Source: Phytopseudomonas straminea (GTDB lineage Bacteria; Pseudomonadota; Gammaproteobacteria; Pseudomonadales; Pseudomonadaceae). From it: DNA of 64,000 nt. The position numbers and the translations under genes are program-made. The notes below the pieces were generated by a model. It was not told the DNA's origin, did not search any database, and worked only from the letters and a program-made list of their open reading frames with translations. The stretch spans positions 153,058 to 217,057 of the forward strand of contig NZ_FOMO01000007.1 in assembly GCF_900112645.1 (NCBI RefSeq), in the 5' to 3' direction. Positions 29,095-37,600 of the stretch are shown here, piece after piece; the stretch's first letter is position 1, and each line of letters begins with the position of its first letter.

Positions 29095-29817
29095 CTACCG
29101 CCGATTGACCGCCGCAATTCGCGCCTGCTGGCAAAGTCGTTTATCCAATTGCCCGACATAGGGGTTGCCCCAGCCCATCACGCAGCCGACCAGTTGGTTG
29201 CGTTGGCGCTCCCACTGCTCGGCGGGATAGGTCTTGTTCCAGGCGTTGAACAGCTGGCGGTTCTGCTTGGATAGACGCAACTGGTAGCGGTCGCTCATGT
29301 ACAGATAGGTGCGGGCGATCATGCCGCGTACCTGCTGGCGCGGCATCACCTTGCGCGCCTTGAAGTCGACTACCGTGGGGCAGGCGCCGTACTGGTTGGG
29401 CTTTTGCGGCAGCCAGCCGAAGTCATAGTTGCTGCGGTCGCCATTGACCTCACCAATCGCCGGCACCAGGTTGTGCAGGTCGGCTTCGGCGCGGCGGTAG
29501 ACACTGTCGTTCTTGCTGCAGTTCTTGCGCCCGCCGTGCTGCCAGCATTGGCGCTGATGGCCGATCTGCCAGGCCGGGACGATATGTTCCCATTCGATGC
29601 GTGCCGCGCGGTTGGCATTCTTGCGTGGTGTGTAGCCGCAGCTTTTCAGATCCACGCGGTTGCCTTTGAAGCTGCAGCCGCAATAGAACTCCACCGACTG
29701 GCGCTCATAGAGCGTCCAGCCGATCTTCTTGGCTTGAGTGAAATTTTGCGGCGGGGCGGCTTGCAGTGAGGTGCAGAGGGTGAGGCACAGCAGGGTGAGA
29801 AGGCTGCGAAACGACAT
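29095..29817 (-). CDS. endA: Secreted endonuclease I (EndA)
   Basis: 240 residues with a Sec signal peptide (MSFRSLLTLLCLTLCTSLQA, cleavage near residue 20). Belongs to the EndA/NucM family of periplasmic or secreted DNases: the catalytic segment IEWEHIVPAWQIG contains the metal-site histidine, and cysteines are numerous (CGCSF, SCGY, QCW, NCSK), consistent with disulfides in the periplasm. It degrades incoming or released DNA. Monocistronic, minus strand, and divergent from the PspA-flotillin cluster. Confidence 0.93.
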   Translation of the reverse strand: MSFRSLLTLLCLTLCTSLQAAPPQNFTQAKKIGWTLYERQSVEFYCGCSFKGNRVDLKSCGYTPRKNANRAARIEWEHIVPAWQIGHQRQCWQHGGRKNCSKNDSVYRRAEADLHNLVPAIGEVNGDRSNYDFGWLPQKPNQYGACPTVVDFKARKVMPRQQVRGMIARTYLYMSDRYQLRLSKQNRQLFNAWNKTYPAEQWERQRNQLVGCVMGWGNPYVGQLDKRLCQQARIAAVNRR

Positions 29818-30030
29818 GCGGCTTTCCTAAAAAGTGCCGCATCATACCGGCTCATTGTGGTTTGCCAAGGCTGGCCCATTGATGGCGTCTATCTAGGATT
29901 CAATCCCTTCGCTATGCGACGCAGTCGGCGAATTTGTCCCATTTTCTCGGCTAAAGTTCTGCGGCTGACTCCCTCTTTCAGGCCATCGGTGCCTGGGCCC
30001 GCAAGACCCCGATCACAGCTCTCGAATAAA

Positions 30031-30065
30031 TTACATGTGATGTATTGAGTTATCACATGTGATGT
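30031..30065 (+). promoter_or_regulatory. Twin operator-like sites at the promoter of the PspA-flotillin cluster
   Basis: ACATGTGATGT occurs twice (30033-30043 and 30055-30065), 22 bp apart, i.e. two turns on the same DNA face. Each contains a symmetric core, TTACATGTGA (30031-30040) and the perfect palindrome TCACATGTGA (30053-30062). A possible promoter overlaps them: TTGAGT (30045-30050), 17 nt, TAGGCT (30068-30073), which would start transcription at about the first ATG (30081). The rest of 29818-30030 shows no gene. Confidence 0.55.
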
Positions 30066-30080
30066 TCTAGGCTGCGCCAC

Positions 30081-30695
30081 ATGGAAAACAAATCATCTGC
30101 GCACTACCAGCGTCTTTTCCGTCAGCGTCTGCGCGAGCAGGGGTTGGTGAAGAAGGAGGTCTGGATTCTACCCGAGCATGCCCAGAGGCTCTCGGCGGTC
30201 GAAAGGAAACTGCGCCAGCCCCAGCCGGAGCTGGCTTCAATGGAGGAGGGGGTGAGCATGCCTCAGGTTTGGACTGCACAAACGTTGTTCGATGCGCTGT
30301 CGGCGACAGAGCCGTTTGCCGATGGCCGCGCGGCCGTCGAGCTGATCCAGGGTGCCGACGCCAGTCTGCACGTGACCATGAAGGAATACGGCGATCTGCC
30401 GCTGTTCATCGCTGTGTTCGGCGACCAGATCGTGGTCGAGGCGCTGCTCTGGCCGGCCAGCGACGTGCGCGATGCCGCCGCCTTCAACGAAGAAGTGCTG
30501 CGCAGCCACAAGCTGTTCCCGCTGTCCTGCGTCGGGCTGGAAACCCTGCCGGACGGTCAGGCCTGCTACACCATGTTCGGTGCGCTCAGCGCCTCGTCGA
30601 TCCTGCCCAACGTGGTACTGGAGATCGAAACGCTGGCGGACAACGTCATCAAAGCGACCGAAGCCTACGAAGACTTCCTCAAGGCCAGTGCATAA
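30081..30695 (+). CDS. YjfI/DUF2170 family protein with possible RHH-like N-terminal extension
   Basis: 204 residues. Residues about 60-204 form the DUF2170 domain known from E. coli YjfI (next to PspA-like yjfJ); biochemical role unknown. Residues 1-50 resemble a ribbon-helix-helix DNA-binding fold: basic helix RLFRQRLREQ, strand KKEVWILPE, helix AQRLSAVERKLR. The first ATG has no ribosome site, whereas an internal ATG at 30258 has GGAGGAGGGGGTGAGC before it and would give a 145-residue YjfI-length product, so two forms are possible. I recall the P. aeruginosa homologue as PA3732 of the bac cluster. First gene of the array; pspA follows after 12 nt. Confidence 0.8.
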   Translation: MENKSSAHYQRLFRQRLREQGLVKKEVWILPEHAQRLSAVERKLRQPQPELASMEEGVSMPQVWTAQTLFDALSATEPFADGRAAVELIQGADASLHVTMKEYGDLPLFIAVFGDQIVVEALLWPASDVRDAAAFNEEVLRSHKLFPLSCVGLETLPDGQACYTMFGALSASSILPNVVLEIETLADNVIKATEAYEDFLKASA

Positions 30696-30707
30696 GGAGA
30701 CATGCCC

Positions 30708-31403
30708 ATGAACGTCTGGAGCAAATTGCTGACGGCGCTGCGCGGCGGTGCCAATGAAATGGGTGAAGCGCTGGTCGATGGCCAGGCGCTGCGCATTCTC
30801 GATCAGGAAATCCGCGACGCTGACGTCGAGCTGCGCAAATCCAAGGAGGCGTTGGCCGAGATTATGGCCAAGCAGAAGCTGGCCGCCGAGCGCGCCAGCA
30901 AGTCTGCCGCCAAGATCGCCGAGTATGAGCAGTACGCGGTCAAGGCCCTGGAAGGTGGCAAGGAAGACCTGGCTGCCGAAGTGGCCGGCAAGATCGCCAA
31001 CCTGGAAATCGAACTGGGCAGCGAGCGCGAGCAGGCCGATGCCTATGCCGCCAGCGTGGCGCAGCTACGCGCCGCAGTGAGCCAGGCGGAAGCCAACATC
31101 AAACGCCTGAAACAACAGGTCGATACCGTCAAGGCCACCGAAAGCGTGCAGAAGGCTCAGATGGCCGTGGCCCAGCGTTACGGCGGCTCCCAGGCCAAGT
31201 TGCACACTGCGGTCGAGTCGCTGGAGCGCATCAAGCAGCAGCAGGCCGAGCGTGCAGCGAAGATGGAGGCGGCTGCCGAGCTGGCCGAAGCCTCCAACCT
31301 CGACGAGTCGCTGGACGCCAAGCTGCGCGCTGCCGGTATCGTCGCCGACAAGAGTAGTGCCGACAGCGTGCTGGCGCGTCTGAAGGACAAAGCCAAGCCC
31401 TGA
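30708..31403 (+). CDS. PspA/IM30 (ESCRT-III superfamily) membrane stress protein
   Basis: 231 residues, almost wholly helical with long Ala/Glu/Lys-rich amphipathic coiled coils, start NVWSKLLTALRGGANEMGEAL and middle IAEYEQYAVKALEGGKEDLAAEVAGKI, as in PspA/YjfJ. PspA/Vipp1 proteins assemble into rods or rings on stressed membranes and belong to the ESCRT-III superfamily. No pspB, pspC or pspF is nearby, so it is outside the classical Psp system. The ATG at 30708 is 8 nt from AAGGAG; one at 30702 is too close. I recall the P. aeruginosa homologue (PA3731) as biofilm-abundant and osmotically induced. Confidence 0.9.
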   Translation: MNVWSKLLTALRGGANEMGEALVDGQALRILDQEIRDADVELRKSKEALAEIMAKQKLAAERASKSAAKIAEYEQYAVKALEGGKEDLAAEVAGKIANLEIELGSEREQADAYAASVAQLRAAVSQAEANIKRLKQQVDTVKATESVQKAQMAVAQRYGGSQAKLHTAVESLERIKQQQAERAAKMEAAAELAEASNLDESLDAKLRAAGIVADKSSADSVLARLKDKAKP

Positions 31404-31431
31404 TCACAGGCTGGCCCGTAGCGTCATCGAT

Positions 31432-31457
31432 GGTGGAGCCAACAGGCTCCGCCATGT
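31432..31457 (+). other. Hairpin between pspA-like and yqiJ-like genes
   Basis: GGTGGAGCC-AACA-GGCTCCGCC followed by ATGTTTT, in the 72-nt gap. It could act as a leaky terminator, giving more PspA than downstream products, or protect the upstream message. Confidence 0.45.
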
Positions 31458-31475
31458 TTTCAGGGATAGGAAACC

Positions 31476-32102
31476 ATGGAAATCTTCCTGCAGGTCTCGT
31501 TGGCGTTCCCGACGGTCATCTTCACCTTTCTGCTGTGCCTAGCGGTGGTGTACTGGCTCATCGTCGCGTTCGGCCTGATCGAGATCGACGTGCTCGACAT
31601 CGAGGCCGATTCCGCCCTGGAAGGCCCGGCGGCAGCGCTCCTGTCCAAGCTCAAACTGCGTGAAGTACCGCTGACCCTGGTGCTGACGCTGTTGTCTTTC
31701 TTCGCCTGGTTCATCAGCTATTTCGCCGACCTCTGGCTGCTCGGCCTTTTGCCGCTCGAGTGGCTGCGTTACCCGCTGGGCCTGGCGGTCGCGGTGCTGG
31801 CGCTGCTGCTCGCCGTGGCACCTACCCGGCTGTTGTGCGCGCCGCTGCGCCCGTTGTTTCTCAAGCTGGAAGTGACCAGCAGCAAGAGCGTGCTCGGCCA
31901 GACCGCCGTGGTGCGCAGCGGGCGGGTGACCGCCAGCCATGGCGAAGCAGTGCTGGAAGACGGTGGCGCCGGGCTGATCCTGCGTGTGCGCGCCGACGAG
32001 CAACTGGGTTTCAAGCGTGGCGATCGTGTCGTTTTACTGGAATACCTGGAGGCGCAGCACGCCTACCGGGTGATAACCGAGGATGAGTTCCGCGGCATCT
32101 GA
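31476..32102 (+). CDS. YqiJ-like OB-fold membrane protein (DUF1449/NfeD-like)
   Basis: 208 residues: hydrophobic segments at about 9-35, 68-92 and 98-117, then a C-terminal beta-rich domain (LGQTAVVRSGRVTASHGEAVLEDGGAGLILRV...GDRVVLLEYLE) of OB-fold type as in NfeD. In E. coli yqiJ precedes the flotillin yqiK, and NfeD-type proteins commonly partner flotillins, so this is the likely membrane partner of the next gene product. The ATG follows AGGGATAGGAAACC. Flotillin starts 38 nt downstream. Confidence 0.85.
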   Translation: MEIFLQVSLAFPTVIFTFLLCLAVVYWLIVAFGLIEIDVLDIEADSALEGPAAALLSKLKLREVPLTLVLTLLSFFAWFISYFADLWLLGLLPLEWLRYPLGLAVAVLALLLAVAPTRLLCAPLRPLFLKLEVTSSKSVLGQTAVVRSGRVTASHGEAVLEDGGAGLILRVRADEQLGFKRGDRVVLLEYLEAQHAYRVITEDEFRGI

Positions 32103-32140
32103 ACCGGCGGTTCCGTCTGTCTCAAAGGAGATTGAGTGCA

Positions 32141-34192
32141 ATGTACAACCTTCCCCCGTCGTTGATCCCCGTGCTGGTCGGGGTTGGCCTGGTCGCCCTG
32201 CTGATCGTCGGCCTGCTGGCGCTGTTCAAGGCCTTCTACATCAAGGTTCCCCAGGGTACGGCACTGATCGTCAACGACATGTCGTCGACGCCCAAGGTGC
32301 ATTTCACCGGTGCGCTGGTGTACCCGGTCATCCACCTCAAGGAGTTCATGAAGATCTCCCTGATCACCCTGGAAGTCGACCGCCGCGCCAAGGACGGGCT
32401 GATCTGCCGCGACAACATGCGCGCCGACATCACCGTGGCCTTCTACCTGCGCGTCAACGAGACCCAAGAAGACGTGCTCAAGGTTGCCAAGGCCATCGGC
32501 GTGGAACGCGCCTCTGACCGTGCGGCGGTCAACGAGCTGTTCAACGCCAAGTTCTCCGAAGCCCTGAAGACCGTCGGCAAGCAGTTCGACTTTGTGCAGC
32601 TGTTCGAGAACCGCCAGGATTTCCGCGACCGCATTGTCGAGGTGATCGGCAACGACCTCAACGGTTACGTACTCGAAGACGTGGCCATCGACTACCTGGA
32701 GCAGACCTCCAAGGCCTCGCTGGACCCAAGCAACATTCTCGATGCCGAAGGTATCCGCAAGATCACCGAGCTGACCGCCGCGCAGAACGTCATCACCAAT
32801 GACCTGGAGCGCAACGAAGAGCTGGCGATCAAGAAGAAGAACGTCGAAACCCGTGAGGCGACCCTGGCCCTGGAGCGTCAGCAGGCCGATGCCGAAGCGC
32901 GCCAGAAGCGCGAGGTGGAGACCATTCGCGCCCGCGAGGAAGCGGAAACCCTCAAGGTGCGCGAAGAAGAGCGCCTGAAGGCCGAGCAGGCGCGTATCCA
33001 GACCCAGCAGGAGCTGGACATCCGCGCCGAGAATCACCAGCGTGAAGTGGAAGTGGCCCAGCAGAACCGCCAGCGCGCGGTGGTCATCGAGGTCGAGAAG
33101 GTCACCCGCGCCAAGGATCTGGAAGTGGTAGCCCGCGAGCGCGAGGTCGAGCTGCAGCGCATCGAGAAGGAAAAGGCGCTCGAAGAAGAACGCAAGAACA
33201 TCGCCAGCGTGGTGCGCGAGCGCGTGGCGGTGGAAAAGACCGTCGCCCAGGAAGAAGAGCGCATCAAGGAAGTACGCGAAGTCTCCGAAGCCGAGCGCCT
33301 GAAGCAGGTCACCGTGCTCAACGCTCAGGCCGAAGCCGAGCAGGAGCTGGTGCGCCAGGTCAAACAGGCCGAAGCCGACGAAACCCGTTCCAAGCACAAG
33401 GCGGTAGAAATCAACAACCTCGCCCAGGCCGAGCTGGAAGCCGCGGCCAAGAGTGCCGAGGCCAAGAAGAAACTGGCCGAAGGCATCGAAGCCGAGCGCG
33501 CTGCGCCTGGCCTGGCCGATGCGCGTGTGCGTGAAGTCACCGCTGCGGCGAAAGAGAAGGAAGGTCTGGCCGAGGCTCGCGTGCAGGCCGAGCGTCTGAT
33601 CGCGGAAGCCAAGGGCGAGCAGGAGAAAGGTCTGGCCCAGGCCCGCGTGGTCGAAGCGCAGGCGGCCGCCAAGGAAAAAGACGGTCTGGCCGACGCCAAG
33701 GTGTTGGAAGAGAAGCTCGGCGCCCAGGCACGTGGCGAAGAGCAGCTCGGTACTGCCAAGGCCAAGGCGACCCAGGATCTGGGCATGGCCGAAGCGCAGG
33801 TGCTGCTGGAGCGTCTGAACGCCGAGGCAGAAGGTCTGGGCAAGAAGTTCGGTGCTCTCGACGCGCTCAGCGACAATGCTCGCCAGCACGAAGAGTTCCG
33901 CATGCAGTTGGAGAAGAGCTTCGAGGAGGCCATGGCCGCGATTGCTGCCAACAAGGAAATCGCCAAGGACCAGGCCGAGGTACTGGCCACCGCGCTGGCC
34001 AAGGCGAAGATCGAGATCGTCGGCGGCGAAGGCGACTTCTTCAACTCGTTCGCCAAGTCCCTGTCGGTCGGCAAGGCCATCGAGGGCGTGGTCGGCAAGA
34101 GCCCGGTGGTGCAGGACGTGCTTGCGCGTCTGCTGCAGGGCCGCGCCACTGAAGCCAAGCCGGCAGCGGTAGGCGACGCGGACGCGGTGTAA
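32141..34192 (+). CDS. Flotillin family (SPFH) protein, YqiK-like, with extended coiled coil
   Basis: 683 residues, longer than E. coli YqiK (about 550). One N-terminal transmembrane segment (9-32), SPFH/Band-7 domain (about 33-220), then a very long Glu/Ala/Arg-rich coiled coil (about 225-600). Within about 470-600 a degenerate unit recurs: KEGLAEARV, EKGLAQARV, KDGLADAKV, LGMAEAQV. Flotillins organise membrane microdomains and oligomerise into large cages. Start ATG at 32141 follows AAAGGAG by 10 nt. I recall the homologue as PA3729 (bac cluster). Confidence 0.93.
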   Translation: MYNLPPSLIPVLVGVGLVALLIVGLLALFKAFYIKVPQGTALIVNDMSSTPKVHFTGALVYPVIHLKEFMKISLITLEVDRRAKDGLICRDNMRADITVAFYLRVNETQEDVLKVAKAIGVERASDRAAVNELFNAKFSEALKTVGKQFDFVQLFENRQDFRDRIVEVIGNDLNGYVLEDVAIDYLEQTSKASLDPSNILDAEGIRKITELTAAQNVITNDLERNEELAIKKKNVETREATLALERQQADAEARQKREVETIRAREEAETLKVREEERLKAEQARIQTQQELDIRAENHQREVEVAQQNRQRAVVIEVEKVTRAKDLEVVAREREVELQRIEKEKALEEERKNIASVVRERVAVEKTVAQEEERIKEVREVSEAERLKQVTVLNAQAEAEQELVRQVKQAEADETRSKHKAVEINNLAQAELEAAAKSAEAKKKLAEGIEAERAAPGLADARVREVTAAAKEKEGLAEARVQAERLIAEAKGEQEKGLAQARVVEAQAAAKEKDGLADAKVLEEKLGAQARGEEQLGTAKAKATQDLGMAEAQVLLERLNAEAEGLGKKFGALDALSDNARQHEEFRMQLEKSFEEAMAAIAANKEIAKDQAEVLATALAKAKIEIVGGEGDFFNSFAKSLSVGKAIEGVVGKSPVVQDVLARLLQGRATEAKPAAVGDADAV

Positions 34193-34201
34193 GTCTGAAT
34201 G

Positions 34202-34231
34202 CCGGTGCCAGCCTGTGCGGGCTGGCGCCGG
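34202..34231 (+). other. Strong hairpin after the flotillin gene
   Basis: CCGGTGCCAGCC pairs with GGCTGGCGCCGG (one G-T wobble) starting 10 nt after the flotillin stop, with no T-run. It probably stabilises the upstream message or reduces read-through into the TerB-like gene and ATPase. Confidence 0.5.
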
Positions 34232-34303
34232 TCACGGATCAGGCGCGCAACAGCTGCGCGCATTCAGGCCGTCATGGCCTGCCTCAATGACAAGGAAAGT
34301 GGC

Positions 34304-34543
34304 ATGTCGCAATCTAGAGATCACCTGGAAATGACCTTTCGCAGCATCCAGTGCTTTGCCGATGACGGCCGCCTGGACGCCGCCGAACTGGGCTCGCTGC
34401 TGGAAATCGCCGAGCGTGACGGCGTGATCGATGACGACGAGATCCGCGTACTGACGCGCATCATCGCCCGTATCAAACCCGAGGAGCTCGACGCCGCGAT
34501 GCGCGAGAAGCTCGCCGAGATCGCCCGCAAGATCGGTGCCTGA
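34304..34543 (+). CDS. Small TerB-like acidic helical protein
   Basis: 79 residues, fully helical by composition, with two loops of the type DG-x-hydrophobic-D-x-x-E: DDGRLDAAELGSLL and RDGVIDDDEIRVL. This repeated pattern resembles the metal-binding TerB/DjlA-N fold of tellurite-resistance-type stress systems, but the similarity is by eye. The ATG at 34304 lies 8 nt after AAGGAA; upstream starts give a basic non-family extension. Placed between the flotillin and the giant ATPase, same strand. Confidence 0.6.
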   Translation: MSQSRDHLEMTFRSIQCFADDGRLDAAELGSLLEIAERDGVIDDDEIRVLTRIIARIKPEELDAAMREKLAEIARKIGA

Positions 34544-34562
34544 GCACCGCCTCATTTTTTTC

Positions 34563-34589
34563 GGCCCCGCCCATGACGGGGCCTTGCTT
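34563..34589 (+). terminator. Possible internal terminator before the giant ATPase gene
   Basis: GGCCCCG-CCCATGA-CGGGGCC followed by TTGCTTG, 27 nt before the ATPase start and preceded by a T7 run (34555-34561). It would let the large gene be expressed below the flotillin level. Confidence 0.45.
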
Positions 34590-34615
34590 GCAGACCGCGC
34601 AGATTCAGGAAGACC

Positions 34616-37600
34616 ATGATGTCGGACGCCCAAGCCGAAAACACCCAGCAGGACATTCTCGACAAGGCCGTGGCCGAAGGCGGCGCCTACGAGGTGCTGC
34701 ACAAACGCCTGCAGGAGCAAGGCCTGCGCCTGCGCCAGAGCACCGAAGCGCTCAACGAGCAGCGCCTGCAGGAGTTCGGCAGCAGCCAGATGGAAGTGAT
34801 CGGGCGGGTGCGTATCCGTACCGAGAACAACTGCATCGCCCGCGACATCGTGCAGGTCGGCGACTGGCTGCTGTTCGGCTACAACGTGTTCATGGGCCTG
34901 AAGAAGGAAACCTCGGTCGCCGACGTGTTCTCCCTCTATCGCCTGGTCGAGGGCAGCGAGGGCTATGAAGCCGGAGCGGTCGCCCTGGACGGCACCTTCC
35001 TGAGCCAGAGCGGCTTCGTCAACGACTTCAACGAGCTGTACACCTACTACAAGAACACCCGGCTGCTGCAGCTGGCGATTCGCGACGGCAAGCTGCTGGC
35101 CAGCTTCCAGATCGGCGAGCGGATCACCGACATCCGCGTGTTCCGCTGGTCGCTGTCGCTCGACGGCAAGGACGTGCGCTACATCGACAACCGCGGCGAG
35201 CGCGATATCGCGCTGCCGGCGCCGTTCGATTTCGAGTGGCAGAAAACCACCCGCGAGATGACGGTCAACGGCCGCCATCCGCACCTGAACATCCTCGACA
35301 CGGTATTCGTCGAGACGGTCGGCGGCGACCTGACCATCAAGGTCGAGAACAACACCGAAAGCGGCCAGGGCATCTACCGCGAAGAGGTGATGGACAAGAC
35401 CCAGTCGCTGGACGATGCGCAGATCGAATACGCCGCCCTGGGCAGCCTGATCCTGCTCAAGGTGCTGCCGTACCGCGAGGAGCAGTGGCGCTACTTGGTG
35501 TTCAACCGCCTGACCCGCAAGGTCGAGCGTATCGACGCCATCGGCCTGGCCTGCGTGCAGCTGCCCGAAGACCACGGCATCATCTTTCCCGGCGGCTACT
35601 ACCTGCAGAACGGCGAGCACAAGACCTTCGAGCAGTCGATGGCCGGCATGCGCTTCAAACGCTCGGTGCGCTCGCCCAACGGCGAAGACGTGCAATACAT
35701 CTTCTACCACCCCGGCGAAGGCCGGGCGGTGCTGCTGACCTACAACATGGTCACCCGCCAGTTGCAGAACCCGATCTTCGGCCACGGTTACGCGCGCCTG
35801 GAAGATGGGCGCATGGTGATCTTCTCCGCCGAAGGTGACGAGCCCACGCGGATTCACCCCATGCAGGTCTGGCAGACGCCGTTCGAGAGCGAGGAATTCG
35901 CCGCCCGCCAGCCGGCGCGCAGCGGCTTCTTCGGGCGCATCGGCAATGCCGAACTGGTGCGCGGGGTGTCCGACCTGTTCAACCTCAGCCGCGAAATCGA
36001 CAGCCGCAAAGTGTCGGTGGCGCGCTATAGCCTGCTGTGCCAGAACACCCGCCGGCTGTTCGACATCTATCATTGGCTGAGCGACCCGCAGTGCGCCGAG
36101 CTGGCGCCGCTGCTGCGCGAGATCGCCGCCACCGGCGAGCTGGTGCTCGACGAATTCGAGAAGGTCGAGAGCATTCGCCAGCAGTCCGCCGCGGCCATGG
36201 CCGACGCCGAAAGCCGCCAGAAGTCGCTGCTCGAGAGCGTGAGGTCGGACACCTGGGACAAGGTCGAGCAATACGTCGACGCCCTCAACGCGATCACCGC
36301 CCAGCGTGGCCAACTGCTGACTATCCGTGACTACCGCTACATCGACGTGGCGCGCATCGATGCCATGGAAACCGCGTTGCTCGAAACCCGCGACCAGACT
36401 GCCGCAGCCACCTCGCGCTTTCTCGCCGGTGATGCTGCGCTGCAGCCCTATCACCACGATCTGCAGGTGTTCGACGAGCAGGCGCAGAAGGCCGAGAGCG
36501 TCGCGCAACTGGCCGAGCCGCTGGCCGGCCTCAACGAGATGGCCGGTAACCTGGACATGCTCTCCGGATTGATGGCCTCGTTGCAGATCGACGACGCCAC
36601 CGAGCGCACGCGCATCGTCGATGCCATTTCCGAGGTATACGCCAAGCTCAATCAGGCCAAGGCGCGCGCCGAGCAGCGCCGCAAGGGCCTGGGGTCGGCC
36701 GAGACGGTGGCGCAGTTCGGTGCCCAGTTCAAACTGTTCAGCCAGAGCATCACCAACGCCCTGGCGCTGGCCCAGGACCCGGAAAAATGCGACGAGCAGC
36801 TGTCGCGCCTGTTGGTGCAGCTCGAGGAGCTGGAAAGCCAGTTCGGCGATCACGAACAGTTTCTCGGTGACATCCTTGCCAAGCGCGAGGAGCTGCTGGA
36901 AACCTTCGAGGCGCACAAGCAGAGCCTGCTCGACGAGCGTCAACGCAAGGCCCAGGGCCTGCTCGACGCTGCGCGGCGGATCCTCGACAGCCTCGGCCGG
37001 CGTACCGCCAAGTTCACCGAGGCCCAGGAACTCAACGCCTTCTTCGCCGCCGACCCGCTGATCCTCAAGCTGCGCGAACTGGCCGAGCGCCTGCGTGAGC
37101 TCAAGGACAGCGTCAAGGCCGATGACGTCGAGGCGCGCCTCAAGGCCGCTCGCGACCAGGCCGTGCGCGCGCTGCGCGACAAGAGCGAGCTGTTCGAGGC
37201 CGGCGGCGACGTCATCAAGCTGGGGCCGCGCCACCGTTTCGCGGTCAACACCCAGGAGCTCGACCTGACCCTGCTGCCGCGTGGCGACGGGCTGTTCCTG
37301 CACCTGACCGGCACCGACTTTCTCGAGCCGCTGCACGATGGCGAACTCTATGGCCTGCGTGATTACTGGCAGGTCAGCCTGGAGTCCGAGTCGGCCGCGC
37401 TGTACCGCGGCGAGTACCTGGCGGGCCTGGTGCTCGACGCGGCGGTGAACAATACCGACGGCCTTAGCCTGGATCAGCTCAAGGCGCACATGAGCCAGCC
37501 CGACGAGCTGATCAAGCGCATCCGTGAATTCGCTGCGCCACGTTACAAGGAGGGTTACCAGAAGGGCATCCACGACCAGGACGCCATGGCCATCCTGCTG

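Noticed and set aside
30036..30057. CRP/Vfr site (TGTGA ... TCACA)
   Set aside because: The half-sites are separated by 12 bp and not 6, so the canonical spacing is not met.
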